From a virus: 26,082 nucleotides of DNA. The position numbers and the translations under genes are program-made. Each line of letters opens with the position of its first letter. Positions within the stretch are counted from its first letter, which is position 1. Location of the stretch: positions 1 through 26,082 of the IMG/VR virus record IMGVR_UViG_3300044619_001658; one strand, given 5' to 3'. Positions 1-8,933 of the stretch are shown here, in pieces. The notes below the pieces were generated by a model that had not been told where the DNA came from, ran no database searches, and saw nothing but the letters and a program-made list of their open reading frames with translations.

Positions 1-127
1 CACGATCCGAGGACTCGGTGGTGAAGATTTCAGCATGCTGGTTTTCATACCGAGCATACTCCATGCCGAACAGAGCATTGAGACCGGGCTCAAGCTCTTT
101 CGCAAGTTGTGCGCGCGAAATTGCCAT
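1..127 (-). CDS. Major capsid protein, N-terminal fragment (cut by window edge)
   Basis: The first 42 residues of a protein that continues beyond the left edge. It begins MAISRAQLAKELEPGLNALF, followed by GMEYARYENQHAEIFTTESS, which I recognise as the N terminus of the major capsid protein found in many uncultured podovirus-like phages. The ATG at 127-125 is preceded by AAGGAG with nine bases of spacing. It lies downstream of the scaffold and two virion-associated genes, the expected place for the capsid gene. The fold (HK97) is inferred from family knowledge and is not visible in this fragment. Confidence 0.75.
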   Translation of the reverse strand, partial: MAISRAQLAKELEPGLNALFGMEYARYENQHAEIFTTESSDR

Positions 128-140
128 AGGTCAGGTCTCC

Positions 141-758
141 TTATGCCACCGTGCCTTCAGAATCAGCCTGAAGGAGTGCATGGTTGTTGAACATCACGAT
201 CATCTGAATGCCTGCAGCCGCGAAGTCTTGGCTGGTCGGATCATCATAGATGCCGAGAATCTTGAGCGGAAGCGACGCGTTCGAAGCATCGAGCGTAGCC
301 ACGTCCATCGATGCCGACGACTGACCCGTGGTGGTCGAACCGGAAGTGCCCGAGTCGAACTGGGTGTTTTCGAAGATCGCCGCACGGGCGGTAGCCCGGT
401 TGGTGAACGTCGCGTCGGTGGCAATGACGAAGCGCTGGGTGGGGTTGTCATAGACATACCCAACGATGTCGAAGTTGGTGTTCGCGCCGGAACCGGGCCA
501 GTAGTTCGACCAAGTTTTCTTTCCAGTCACGGACGAGACGTATTCGCAGCCTGCGAATGCGCCGACGTGCTTGTAGGTGTCGCCCGAGGCCGAGCCAGTG
601 ATGGCAATCGAGCCACCATTGGTCGCAATGACCGGGGAACCATTGTAGATCGCAGAAGCGTCCGAAGCGATAAAGTACGCGTTGGTACCTTGGCTGTTGG
701 GAGCGCCACCCGCGAGGTTGATCGGGCGAAGCCCGAACGCACCGGAAGAGTTAGGCAT
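141..758 (-). CDS. Putative virion structural protein upstream of capsid gene
   Basis: A 205-residue protein rich in Gly, Ser, Thr, Ala and Asn, with few charges and no membrane segment, a composition typical of surface-exposed virion proteins. It opens MPNSSGAFGLRPINLAGGAP, a pattern I associate with unnamed structural proteins next to capsid genes in marine and freshwater phages. An AAGGAG site lies seven bases before the ATG. It sits between a 151-residue virion-associated gene and the capsid start, 13 bases from the latter. A head decoration, fibre or minor capsid role is possible, but nothing in the sequence decides between them. Confidence 0.65.
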   Translation of the reverse strand: MPNSSGAFGLRPINLAGGAPNSQGTNAYFIASDASAIYNGSPVIATNGGSIAITGSASGDTYKHVGAFAGCEYVSSVTGKKTWSNYWPGSGANTNFDIVGYVYDNPTQRFVIATDATFTNRATARAAIFENTQFDSGTSGSTTTGQSSASMDVATLDASNASLPLKILGIYDDPTSQDFAAAGIQMIVMFNNHALLQADSEGTVA

Positions 759-772
759 TATGTTGCTCCTTG

Positions 773-1228
773 TCAGTCGGACTTTTTACGTCCGCCAAAA
801 GATACCCGACTTTGCCGTTGTTGATTGATCGGCATCGACGGATGTTGCTCTTTCATCAGGTCCTGATCAACAGCTTCCATTTGTTCGCGGGTCCGGCCCC
901 CGTAATACGCGGTTCTTTCTTGGGCTGTTTCGATAGGAACACGAGTGAGAATCAGACCACCGTTTCCAATGACCCCGGCATGCTTGCCGTCCTCAATCGT
1001 GGGTGCTTGGTATCCCGGATGCTCCTCCGCACGGACGGGCTCGTAGCCCTGACGCAAGCGGTTGAACACGTTTCCTTTGTCCTCTTCTCCCCGGATCGAG
1101 GAGCGGACCCAGCGATGCTTATACCCTTCGGGTGCAGGCGGGGCGTCAAGGACACTGGGCGGGGCCCAAGGTTTGCGGCGCGATTCGGCATCGCGGGTTG
1201 CGCTCTCGCGCGGGGTTCTGTCGGTCAT
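773..1228 (-). CDS. Conserved phage protein of the head module
   Basis: A 151-residue hydrophilic protein with a basic, Arg-rich N terminus. The recognisable core is GYKHRWVRSS, then NVFNRLRQGYEPVRAEEHPG, GVIGNGGLILTRVP and AYYGGRTREQM. I recall this arrangement from unnamed proteins beside scaffold and capsid genes of podovirus-like phages. AAGGAG stands seven bases before the ATG. It follows the scaffold gene by four bases and so belongs to the same transcript. No enzymatic motif is seen. A minor head role is inferred from position only. Confidence 0.65.
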   Translation of the reverse strand: MTDRTPRESATRDAESRRKPWAPPSVLDAPPAPEGYKHRWVRSSIRGEEDKGNVFNRLRQGYEPVRAEEHPGYQAPTIEDGKHAGVIGNGGLILTRVPIETAQERTAYYGGRTREQMEAVDQDLMKEQHPSMPINQQRQSRVSFGGRKKSD

Positions 1229-1232
1229 GATC

Positions 1233-2081
1233 TCACTCCTTCACGTATTTCGCGTATTCTTCCAGCGGAACGTTGAGACGTTTCGCCATGGCGACCTGAG
1301 AAGCGGAGAGCTTCACCGACCTGCGCCCCTGTACAGCGGCCTTAGATGCACTTGCCGCGGCAGAGGCGACCCGGGCTGGTGCAGCCGATTGAGTAGTCTT
1401 GAACTTGTGCGGGAACTCCCGACGAATCCGACTATCGATTTCACTATAGTACTCATCGGACGTTGGGTCAAACCCTTCATCTTCGACGAGAGTGCTGTGC
1501 AAAGCCATCGCCGCAGCGGTGAGCATCTTGTCCGATCCGAACCATTCGTTCTTCTCGGCCCAAGTCTGCGCCTTCTTGTCCACCTTGACTTCCTGCGGGC
1601 GCTGGGCCTGCGGAGCTGGGGTCTCGGCCCGCTCAGCCGATTGCGGCTGGGCCTCCGAGCGCTGCTTTGCGATCCGGAAACGCTCCTGATCGATGGCAAT
1701 CTTCGACATCTGCTCCTGAGCCGACGCCAAAGCGTCCGGATCACCGGACTCATAGGCCTTCTTGAAGGCGTCCTTGGCAGCGATAGCCTGAGCCTCGAGA
1801 CGGGTGCCGTACTCGCTCAGATAGCCGGTATCGAGACCCTTGACCCGCTGCTGCAGCCGCTGGTTCTCTTGGTAGAGCTGCTCAGCCAAGCGCTGAGCCT
1901 CTTCCTTGTCGCGTTCGGCAGCGCGGCTCTTGGCCGTGAGCTTGTTGATGCGCGACTGTACCTTAGTGCTGTACTGACCAAGCTCGTCATCATCGTCCTG
2001 CGCTGACGCAGGGGTCCCTTGACCCTCGGACTCAATCTCGACGGAGACGTCGTCGTCAAACTCTTCGTTGTTCTGGCTCAT
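1233..2081 (-). CDS. Capsid scaffolding protein
   Basis: A 282-residue protein. The N terminus is strongly acidic (about residues 5-40, rich in E and D). The middle is a long Glu/Gln/Arg-rich segment predicted to be helical or coiled-coil (about residues 40-160), and the C terminus is Ala/Lys-rich. This layout and its position directly before capsid genes are characteristic of phage scaffolding proteins, which template procapsid assembly and are then lost. I prefer the ATG at 2081, where GAGG is eight bases away, over the ATG at 2087, where the site is too close. No protease motif is visible. Confidence 0.8.
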   Translation of the reverse strand: MSQNNEEFDDDVSVEIESEGQGTPASAQDDDDELGQYSTKVQSRINKLTAKSRAAERDKEEAQRLAEQLYQENQRLQQRVKGLDTGYLSEYGTRLEAQAIAAKDAFKKAYESGDPDALASAQEQMSKIAIDQERFRIAKQRSEAQPQSAERAETPAPQAQRPQEVKVDKKAQTWAEKNEWFGSDKMLTAAAMALHSTLVEDEGFDPTSDEYYSEIDSRIRREFPHKFKTTQSAAPARVASAAASASKAAVQGRRSVKLSASQVAMAKRLNVPLEEYAKYVKE

Positions 2082-2091
2082 GTTCATGCCC

Positions 2092-2577
2092 TCAAATGTG
2101 TTGGATGTCGTCGGGGTCGGCCAGCGTGGCGATCACCTCATCGTCATTGATGATGCGGACTTCGCCGCCATCAATGCGAAACCGAGAGCCCGCATAACGG
2201 CCGATGCAAACCCATTGACCCTCCGCGCACCACGGTTCCGGGTTGTCCCCAAACTTGTTGGGGTCGCAGTAGGCCAACGGACCGATGCGAAGGACATAGG
2301 CGACAACCGTCGCCAAGGCCTCCCGTTCACGAACCTGATCCGGCAGGATCAGGCCGCCTTCGGTCTTTTCCTTGCCCTTGTACGGCATAACAAGAATGCG
2401 CCACCCGGTAGGTTGCGGGAGGCGGTCGAGAAGGCTTTTCTCCAAGAGGGAGGGGTCAAGAACTCGAGCGCTGGAGTCCACGTAGGCTGCGCCTACCCCG
2501 GACTGTTCTGCCTCTTTAGCTTTCTTGGCTGCGATGCGCTGAGCAATGTGCTCAGGAACGTAAAGTGTCTTCGACAT
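2092..2577 (-). CDS. GroES-like co-chaperonin
   Basis: A 161-residue protein whose second half (about residues 55-152) resembles the Cpn10/GroES fold. It shows PTGWRILVMPYKGKEKTEGG followed by LILPDQ, where a mobile loop would contact GroEL, then GPLAYCDPNKFG, a GxWVCIGRYAG core and a closing DDEVIATL. The first 50 residues are a helical extension not found in bacterial GroES. GroES homologues in phages (T4 gp31 is the classic case) adapt host GroEL to fold the capsid protein, and the gene here sits between portal and scaffold. It overlaps the preceding small gene by 26 bases. Confidence 0.75.
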   Translation of the reverse strand: MSKTLYVPEHIAQRIAAKKAKEAEQSGVGAAYVDSSARVLDPSLLEKSLLDRLPQPTGWRILVMPYKGKEKTEGGLILPDQVREREALATVVAYVLRIGPLAYCDPNKFGDNPEPWCAEGQWVCIGRYAGSRFRIDGGEVRIINDDEVIATLADPDDIQHI

Positions 2578-2764
2578 CGTCGTCAGATTTCTCCAGCAGG
2601 GATTTTAAGGTTTCCCGCGCGTAGTCGAGTCCCTGAATCTCTCCCACGACCTGCCGATAATGCTCAAAGCTATTAGCGGCACCGAGGACGAGCTGATCCG
2701 CGAGGGTTTCGCGGCGCTCGTCCAGTTGCTTATACATAGCTTTTGCAAAGACAACAACGTTCAT
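2552..2764 (-). CDS. Small helical protein between portal and GroES-like gene
   Basis: About 70 residues, largely helical, with the charged tail LEKSDDDVEDTLRS. I do not recognise a family. The ATG at 2764 has GGGGA eight bases upstream. A GTG at 2770 overlaps the portal stop but would leave only two bases to that site, so the ATG is preferred. It overlaps the GroES-like gene at its 3' end and is translationally linked to the portal gene. Co-expression with head genes is all that context supports. Confidence 0.65.
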   Translation of the reverse strand: MNVVVFAKAMYKQLDERRETLADQLVLGAANSFEHYRQVVGEIQGLDYARETLKSLLEKSDDDVEDTLRS

Positions 2765-2766
2765 GT

Positions 2767-5274
2767 TCACTGTCCCCGCTGACGGTTCAGGGCAGCCTGC
2801 TGCTGTTGGGCGGCAATGCGCTCACGAGCGATCTGAGTGCGGTCCTCGGACACCTGCTCTTGGACCTCGATCCGGGCCGCATCAGAGGTTGCGCGCTGCA
2901 GGATTTTCTTGCTCTCCAGAGCCAGCTTCTTCTGATCCACGTCCTGACGCTGGGTCAGCTCCTTGTCCTTCAGAGCCAGTTCCTGCATCCGGATCATGAC
3001 CAGCGGGTCTTGGTTCTGGCCCTGCGGAGGCGACAGCTGCGGCGCAATTTCGGCCATCAACTCGGCCAAGACCTGTGCCACGCGGGCCTCAACTTGGTCC
3101 GGGGTGAACTGCGGCGGCAGGGCGGCGATCTGGCCGATCTGCTGCATGGCGTCTGGCAGGGCGATCTGCCCGTTCTGGGCTGCCAAGCCGATCTGCGCGC
3201 CCAGTTGGGCTCCCTGCTGCTGCTTCAGCTGCGCCAGCTCAGCGTCCACCATCTCACGCGCCTTCAGCGACAGGTGCTGGAAGATGTGGGACGAAATGAC
3301 GCCAACCAACAGCGGGGTCATCGAGACGATGCCCATCTGCAGGAGCGCCAAGTGGTTCTGGACGTGCGCGTCGTGATCCTGCTGCGGGAAGGCCTGCGGC
3401 ACCTGACCTTGGATCAGCATGCCGGACTCCAAGGCGGGGTCCATCGGCTGGGGTTGGGGCGGCAGCGGCAGGATTTGGTCGATGTTCTCGACTTCCAGCG
3501 CTTGATACATGCGCCGATAGGCTTCCCGGAGGTTATGGATTTCGGGAGCGCTCTGAGCCAGCTGCAACTCGGTCTGGGCCAGCGTCACGCGCTGCGACAT
3601 CGAGAAGATGTTCGGGTCCGAGACCGGGATCACGTCCACGCGGTCGTCAAAGTCGGCCTGCTTGATCTCGGCCGGAGCCCCAGCGACGGCATACGGATAC
3701 ACCGGCGGCAGATTCTCGGCGATCACACGGGCCAGCAGGCGGAACTCGGCCTTCTGGGCGTAGTGCAGGCGCTTGTGAATCGCCGACATGACCTTCATGC
3801 CGCGCTCGAGCAGAGCGACGGTGGTGCCGACCGGGGCCTCGTTGTTGAGGTTGCTCATCTGCTGGTCGGCCAGCGCGATGAAGCGGCGGCCGTCGTTGAC
3901 CAGCGCGCCAAGCAGCTGCGCCAGCGTTGCCGACGGCTCCTTGTACGGCAGCGGGACCAGAGCGTTCCGCAGGTCCATGCCCGGAGCGTCGATCTCGCGC
4001 CATTCGCCGGGCTGGATCGGGCTGTCATTGTCGCGGACGCGGATGCCCTTGGCCTTGAAGCCTGCAGGCAGGTTCGCAAGAGTGCCTGCGTCGATGAGTT
4101 GGCGCAGGATGGACGTGGCCGACCGACCAAGGCCACCGATCATGTGCACAAGGCCGAAGCCGTAGAAGCCAAGGCCCGGCAGGAACTTGTAGTGCACGAA
4201 GTACTGACGCTTGCGCTTCAGCTGGTCGTTGGGATTGTAGTTGCGCTGGACCGACAGGACCTCGTTGGTGTCCTTGTCCACCGTGACGATGTACGGCAGC
4301 TTGAGGCCGGTCGGGGTGCCGATCATATCGACGTCCTCGAAGCCCTCGATTTCCAGCTCCGCGTGGAACTCCAAGAGGGTCCGAATGTCGTCCGAGAAGC
4401 TCTTCGAGCGGCCGTCGATCTCGTCAACCTTCTCCTTGACGAGGTCTGTGGCGTCCGTGGAGTTGCCTTCGCCCAGATCGATGTCGCGGTACGCCCCGGA
4501 GAGCTGCATCTTGCGGACGTCGTTGCCCTGCATCTTGAGGACGTGGGTCGCGCGCGGGGTCGTGTCCAAGTCCACTGCCGAATACGGCACAACCAAGTCC
4601 TGCGCCGGAACGAACTCGGACACCTCGCGGCCGCGCACCGGATCGTAGTAGACCTTCTTAAAGGTCGAGCCGGACAAGGGGAGATAGAACAGCATCTGGT
4701 CCATGCCCGGATCGTATTCCGTCATGACCTCGGTGATGCGGTAGTTCATGAAGTTCTTGACGCGGGCGGCCTGCGCCTCAGTCTCCGGGGTCTTCACCCC
4801 CATGATCTGGGTTTTGACGGGGCCCTGTGAGGGCAGAAGTTCCTTGTAGGCCTGCGCTTGGAACTGGGTCACCGACTCCGAGATCAGCGGGTGGGTGACG
4901 CCGGAGGCTCCCTCAAACGGCTCCATGCGCTCTTCGTACTTGATCCCCAGAAGGTCCAGACCCTTGGCATAGGATTCTTCCCACTCCTGACGGGACCGAA
5001 GGTCGTCTTCGTAGGCGGCCAAGAGTTCGCTGGCGAGGCTGCGTAGGGTGCTGGCGTCGATGTACTCGGCAAGGTTTGCGTTATGCTCGAGGGCCGGGTC
5101 CGGCATCCCCGCAACGACCGCGTCGTCGGCCAGCAAGGCTTGGACTGTTACCCCGCCGTCGGCGTCCTCGATGATCTCAGCGCCGCCCGGGAACTCCATG
5201 GGAGAATCGACCGAAATCTCCACGTCCGGAGCCAGCAGGTCGTCGGCCATCATGGCTCTGTCAACGATTGCCAT
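2767..5274 (-). CDS. Portal protein
   Basis: An 835-residue protein forming the ring at the unique capsid vertex through which DNA enters. It follows the large terminase with a TGATG overlap, the classic terminase-portal order. The acidic N terminus leads to a core containing YEERMEPFEGASGVTHPLIS, YYDPVRGREVSEFVPAQDLV and LGFYGFGLVHMIGG, patterns I recognise from large podovirus-type portals. The last 200 residues are Gln- and Ala-rich and probably form the long helical barrel. GGGAG lies eight bases before the ATG. Length fits long portals of short-tailed phages rather than the shorter siphovirus portals. Confidence 0.9.
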   Translation of the reverse strand: MAIVDRAMMADDLLAPDVEISVDSPMEFPGGAEIIEDADGGVTVQALLADDAVVAGMPDPALEHNANLAEYIDASTLRSLASELLAAYEDDLRSRQEWEESYAKGLDLLGIKYEERMEPFEGASGVTHPLISESVTQFQAQAYKELLPSQGPVKTQIMGVKTPETEAQAARVKNFMNYRITEVMTEYDPGMDQMLFYLPLSGSTFKKVYYDPVRGREVSEFVPAQDLVVPYSAVDLDTTPRATHVLKMQGNDVRKMQLSGAYRDIDLGEGNSTDATDLVKEKVDEIDGRSKSFSDDIRTLLEFHAELEIEGFEDVDMIGTPTGLKLPYIVTVDKDTNEVLSVQRNYNPNDQLKRKRQYFVHYKFLPGLGFYGFGLVHMIGGLGRSATSILRQLIDAGTLANLPAGFKAKGIRVRDNDSPIQPGEWREIDAPGMDLRNALVPLPYKEPSATLAQLLGALVNDGRRFIALADQQMSNLNNEAPVGTTVALLERGMKVMSAIHKRLHYAQKAEFRLLARVIAENLPPVYPYAVAGAPAEIKQADFDDRVDVIPVSDPNIFSMSQRVTLAQTELQLAQSAPEIHNLREAYRRMYQALEVENIDQILPLPPQPQPMDPALESGMLIQGQVPQAFPQQDHDAHVQNHLALLQMGIVSMTPLLVGVISSHIFQHLSLKAREMVDAELAQLKQQQGAQLGAQIGLAAQNGQIALPDAMQQIGQIAALPPQFTPDQVEARVAQVLAELMAEIAPQLSPPQGQNQDPLVMIRMQELALKDKELTQRQDVDQKKLALESKKILQRATSDAARIEVQEQVSEDRTQIARERIAAQQQQAALNRQRGQ

Positions 5275-6755
5275 CAGTAGTACTCCCGTTTCTTGTGGTG
5301 CTGGGGCTCAGACATGTCTTCTTCGCCGTTCAGGGTAACAAAGCCGCCTTGCCTGAAACGCATGAGGGCCAATGTCATGCTATCACAAAAGTCATCATGG
5401 TCGCCAGATGGGAATGATGTCACCTCTTCGACGACATCCTCGGCAAAGGATTTCTCCATCGGAGCCCAAACCCGCCCTGCCTCGAACAGCGGGGCAACCA
5501 AGTGCATCCGGGTGTTCTTGTCAAAACCGCCCTTTCCCCTCCGGCCGGGGCTGAAGGTCAAGGCAGGGATGCCCCGGGCTCGGAATTCGTCCGCCAGAGG
5601 CTGTCCGGTGGCCTTGGCTTCGACCAAGACCATGTCCGGCTCCCAGTATTCGTGCTCCTCCCACGCAACTTCCTTCAATTCGGGGAAGGACCATCGCCCG
5701 CGCTTGGCGTCGAGCAATATTATTGCGTCTGGCTCCCCTTCGACGGGTGTAAACACGCCCCAAGTCGTGATTGCGGAGTAGTCGGCCGTCTCTTTCTTGG
5801 AAAACGCCGTGTCGTAGGCCTGCAGGACGTACTGAAGGTTCGGAACCTTCTCTTTGTCCCAGTTTTTCCACCACTCCTTGCGGATAATGGCCGATTCCGA
5901 CGATGTCGGCAGCTGCTGCCACTGCGCGGACCATTTTGCGAGGGGCAGAGCCGCCTTAACGCGCAAAAGTTCCTCAGTTTTCCAGAATTCCGGCCACAAA
6001 GCGTTGCCAGAGGGCAAAATGGCAGGGAATTCGACCACTTCCCACTGGTCAGCGAGGATGTCGTTGCCTTGGGCAGCCAAAAGACGGCCCGTCAGGTCCT
6101 TTTTGCCCCACCGCGTCATGACGATGATGATCGCGCCACCCGGCTGGAGACGCTGGCGGGGGCCGGAGGTGTACCATTCGTAGGCGCTATCGAAGGCGGT
6201 CTCCGACAGGGCGTCCTGTTCCGAGTGCGGGTCGTCGATGATGAACAAATCGGCCCCGCGGCCGGTCACGGCAGCGCCCACACCGGCAGCAAAGTACTCC
6301 CCGCCCTTCTCCGTGGACCACCGGCCCGCCGATTTCGAATCTTCCTTGAGCACCGTCTTCGGAAAAATCTCCTTGAAGGTGTCGGAATCGATCAAATCTC
6401 GCACTTTGCGGCCGAACCGGACGGCAAGTTCGGTGTTGTGGGTGGCCTGAATGATCTTGAGCTTCGGATTCCGGCCCAAAAACCACGCTGGCATGAGGTA
6501 TGAGGCGAATTCGGACTTCGAATGACGCGGCGGCATGTTGATGATCAGCCGCTTGATCTCGCCCCGGGCCACTTTTTCGAGCTTTTCGGCGATGACCCGG
6601 TGGTGCTTGCCCTCGATGAAGTTCTCGTAGACGTGGTGCACGAAGGGCATGAACGTCTCTTGGGCCTTTTCCCGCACCTCTTGGGTGCGCCGGGCCTCGA
6701 TGAGCTCCAGATACTCCTTCAGGGCCTCGTCTGGCATCAGCTCGAGATTAGACAC
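5274..6755 (-). CDS. terL: Terminase large subunit (DNA packaging ATPase-nuclease)
   Basis: A 493-residue motor protein that pumps DNA into the procapsid and cuts the concatemer. A Walker A-like loop (MPPRHSKS, residues 74-81) and a Walker B segment (DLFIIDDP, 169-176) are followed by the coupling motif VMTRW (212-216). The C-terminal RNase H-like nuclease shows the acidic residues expected of its active site: YDTAF (D314), VEAK (E379) and HDDFCDSM (around 453-460). The start is GTG at 6755, overlapping the end of the acetyltransferase gene. The small subunit lies about 9.3 kb away at 16067-16639, which is unusual. Confidence 0.95.
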   Translation of the reverse strand: MSNLELMPDEALKEYLELIEARRTQEVREKAQETFMPFVHHVYENFIEGKHHRVIAEKLEKVARGEIKRLIINMPPRHSKSEFASYLMPAWFLGRNPKLKIIQATHNTELAVRFGRKVRDLIDSDTFKEIFPKTVLKEDSKSAGRWSTEKGGEYFAAGVGAAVTGRGADLFIIDDPHSEQDALSETAFDSAYEWYTSGPRQRLQPGGAIIIVMTRWGKKDLTGRLLAAQGNDILADQWEVVEFPAILPSGNALWPEFWKTEELLRVKAALPLAKWSAQWQQLPTSSESAIIRKEWWKNWDKEKVPNLQYVLQAYDTAFSKKETADYSAITTWGVFTPVEGEPDAIILLDAKRGRWSFPELKEVAWEEHEYWEPDMVLVEAKATGQPLADEFRARGIPALTFSPGRRGKGGFDKNTRMHLVAPLFEAGRVWAPMEKSFAEDVVEEVTSFPSGDHDDFCDSMTLALMRFRQGGFVTLNGEEDMSEPQHHKKREYY

Positions 6756-7209
6756 TGTCGATATCCTTGCGGTAGTAGCCTCCCAAGCGGCTATATCCGA
6801 GTCGTTCCACCAGCTTTCCGACGCGATCTTGGGACACGTCAGAGCCCAAAGTCACAAAAACAGCTTTTGCCCGGCAAAGTCTAGCCCATTCGGACAGGTG
6901 CTTGAGCAGGCGGGGGCCGACCATCGAACCTCGGGCCGCCTTCCCCACGAACCAGATGTGGTCGTAGACGACCGGATCGTCCGAGAAGAAGGGTGCGTCG
7001 AGGTAGGCAGCGATGATGCCGAGTATCTGACCTCGGTCCTCGGCCACCGCGACGAACATGTTCGGGTTCAGGATGCAGGAGACGATCTCCGTCGCCGACT
7101 TTGACTCGCTGAACGACAGCGTCCGGAACGAGGTCTCCGCATGCATCTCCTTGGCCAAAGCCATGATGCCCGGCAAGTCTTCCGGCAGCGCTCTGCGGTA
7201 GGTGACCAT
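6748..7209 (-). CDS. GNAT-family N-acetyltransferase
   Basis: A 153-residue protein with the GNAT layout. An N-terminal TYRRALPEDLPGIMALAKEM helix leads to a beta strand MFVAVAEDRGQILGIIAAYL. The acetyl-CoA loop is a diverged motif A (AARGSMVGPRLLKHL, about 91-105), followed by the LVERLGYSRLGGYYRKDI closing motif. I chose the ATG at 7209, which overlaps the lysozyme stop as TGATG. GNAT genes beside terminase are common in uncultured phages, but the substrate is unknown. Confidence 0.8.
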   Translation of the reverse strand: MVTYRRALPEDLPGIMALAKEMHAETSFRTLSFSESKSATEIVSCILNPNMFVAVAEDRGQILGIIAAYLDAPFFSDDPVVYDHIWFVGKAARGSMVGPRLLKHLSEWARLCRAKAVFVTLGSDVSQDRVGKLVERLGYSRLGGYYRKDIDSV

Positions 7210-7913
7210 CAAGCGATACTGGGCAAGCCAAAACGCTGCAGCGCAGCACCACGCTCTGGGGCGGCCCGGGGGCGAGGGCTGGAGCTGTAGGTTTCAATCG
7301 GGACGCAGCCCCTAGACACGATGTCGTAGACATAGCCTGCTGGGCAGTACTCCGGAGAGCCTTCGGTCATCATCTCAAAGCCGGACATGATCGCATCCAT
7401 GCGCTCACGTTCGGTGGCGGCCGGGTCTACAGCGACACCCGCGGAGCCGTAGCTCAGGGGAGCGGTGCCGCTCAGACGCGCCGTGAGATCACGGGCGGCG
7501 GTTTCACCGCTGTATTTGGCGACGCGCTTCTCAAGGTTTTCCGGGGCCGGGCGCAGGAAGTCTCGAGCAATCGCAATTGCCGCCGAGCGCGTGTCGGGGG
7601 CAGCGAAGATGGATTCGGCCGCAGCGCGCTCCGGACCCTCCAGCTCGTAGATCATGAAGTCGATCTGGGCCTCAGGGTCGTCCAACGCGGCCCCTCGCAT
7701 CTTTGCGAATTCTTCGTAAGCCCTACGACGCGGACCCGTTGCTTGATACAGGCCGTAACCACCGCGAGACCCCTCAACAATGGGGTCTATTTCGTTGATC
7801 CCCGGATCAAAGCCGCTCTCATCCTCGAAGTTCATCAGGAAGGCGTCTGCCACATAGTCGGGCAGACCTCGATCAAGCATCAGGCTTCTAAGGTAATTCG
7901 GGTCTGCGGCCAT
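7209..7913 (-). CDS. Phage lysozyme-like protein (tail lysozyme type)
   Basis: A 234-residue protein whose first 110 residues resemble the phage tail lysozyme group. It shows MNFEDESGFDPGINE (candidate catalytic E30), then SRGGYGLYQATGPRRRAYEE. Members degrade peptidoglycan either as virion enzymes during DNA entry or as endolysins. The second half is low-complexity and has no clear cell-wall domain. A strong AGGAGG-type site precedes the ATG. No signal peptide and no holin or spanin is adjacent, so a virion-associated role seems at least as likely as lysis. Confidence 0.7.
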   Translation of the reverse strand: MAADPNYLRSLMLDRGLPDYVADAFLMNFEDESGFDPGINEIDPIVEGSRGGYGLYQATGPRRRAYEEFAKMRGAALDDPEAQIDFMIYELEGPERAAAESIFAAPDTRSAAIAIARDFLRPAPENLEKRVAKYSGETAARDLTARLSGTAPLSYGSAGVAVDPAATERERMDAIMSGFEMMTEGSPEYCPAGYVYDIVSRGCVPIETYSSSPRPRAAPERGAALQRFGLPSIA

Positions 7914-7924
7914 GTCCTACCTCC

Positions 7925-8932
7925 TCAACGCTGCCCTAAGTACGGGTATTGCGAGAAGATATCCAGCTGGCTCACGTTTTGATAGGGGTTCATGGCAGGC
8001 ATGCCCATGTTCTGGGTAGGTTGCCCAAAGGCTGCGCCGTAGCTCAGGGCCGGGTTGATTGCACCAGTGGGGATGTTGGGGGCAGCGTAGACGGGAGAGT
8101 CTACGAACACCGGAGCCATAGGCGTGGTGGGTGCGCCAAGCATCGCCAGTTCTGCCGCCGTCATGGCAGGAACTTCTGGGTTGGCCGGAGGGGCCGGTTC
8201 TGCAGGGGCCAAGGATGCAATGCCGCTGCGGTCCGGCCCATCCCGGTCCATGGACCTCGGAGCTTGGGCAGCGCCGTCGCCCGCCCGCCCGGCGGAGGGC
8301 TTCAAGCCAAGAGCGTTTGCAAGTCCAGCGAGGCGACCCTCGAAGGTTGTGCCTGACTGGCCCGGACCTCCGCCGTCAAACATGTCGGCAAGGCTCGTAA
8401 ATCCGCCAAGAAACCCCCTACGTTCTGCAGGCCGAGCCTCAGGGCGAATGGATGTGGCTGGGGCCGCCGAGACGGGGGCGGATACGGGGGCTGCAGCTCT
8501 GGCGGCTGCAGACGCCGCGTTAAACGATTTTGGGTCAACCGCACTCGGTCCGCCCGGACCGGTGGGCTGAACGGCCGCCCGAGCCTGTGTCATCGCCGGA
8601 GCCGCAGCTCTCGGAGCGGTGGCCACGGACATAGCTGCAGGGGAAGCCTTTACGGAAGCCGCGGAAGATGTCGAAGATACCGACCGCATACCAGCAGGAG
8701 TTGCGACACTTTTTGTGCCTGAGGAGCCACTGCCACCACCTGCCGCCTTTGCAGGGGCGGAGGCCTTTGCGGGAGCCGCCGACTTAGACGCGCCCGCGTT
8801 TCCTTTGGCCGAGGCAGACGCGCTCACGCCTTTGCTGGGGGCGCTGCTCTTGTTCCCGGCTCCGGCATTAGCCGGGCCTTGGCGGTCGCGGTCTTTGCTC
8901 GACGCGCTCGGACGATCACCCTTCGGCGGCAT
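7925..8932 (-). CDS. Ala/Pro/Ser-rich low-complexity phage protein
   Basis: A 335-residue protein dominated by Ala, Pro, Ser and Gly for its first 250 residues, beginning MPPKGDRPSASSKDRDRQGP. Only the C-terminal 90 residues look ordered, ending NPYQNVSQLDIFSQYPYLGQ. The ATG at 8932 has GGGGAA upstream and follows the preceding stop by one base. A longer in-frame start at 8980 lies inside the upstream gene and is rejected. Function is unknown; such disordered proteins near lysozyme genes may be minor or ejected virion proteins, which is speculation. Confidence 0.7.
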   Translation of the reverse strand: MPPKGDRPSASSKDRDRQGPANAGAGNKSSAPSKGVSASASAKGNAGASKSAAPAKASAPAKAAGGGSGSSGTKSVATPAGMRSVSSTSSAASVKASPAAMSVATAPRAAAPAMTQARAAVQPTGPGGPSAVDPKSFNAASAAARAAAPVSAPVSAAPATSIRPEARPAERRGFLGGFTSLADMFDGGGPGQSGTTFEGRLAGLANALGLKPSAGRAGDGAAQAPRSMDRDGPDRSGIASLAPAEPAPPANPEVPAMTAAELAMLGAPTTPMAPVFVDSPVYAAPNIPTGAINPALSYGAAFGQPTQNMGMPAMNPYQNVSQLDIFSQYPYLGQR

Positions 8933-8933
8933 C

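Noticed and set aside
2743-4830. A 695-codon open frame on plus across the portal gene
   Set aside because: It is antisense to a clearly recognised portal gene, has an unnatural Leu/Arg/His/Gln-rich composition and no start context; it results from high-GC codon usage on the other strand.
5502-6503. A 333-codon open frame on plus across the terminase gene
   Set aside because: Antisense shadow of TerL, with no recognisable motif.
7209-7913. Lysis cassette with holin and spanin
   Set aside because: No adjacent gene has the membrane topology of a holin or spanin; the membrane mini-proteins lie more than 13 kb away in the other operon.
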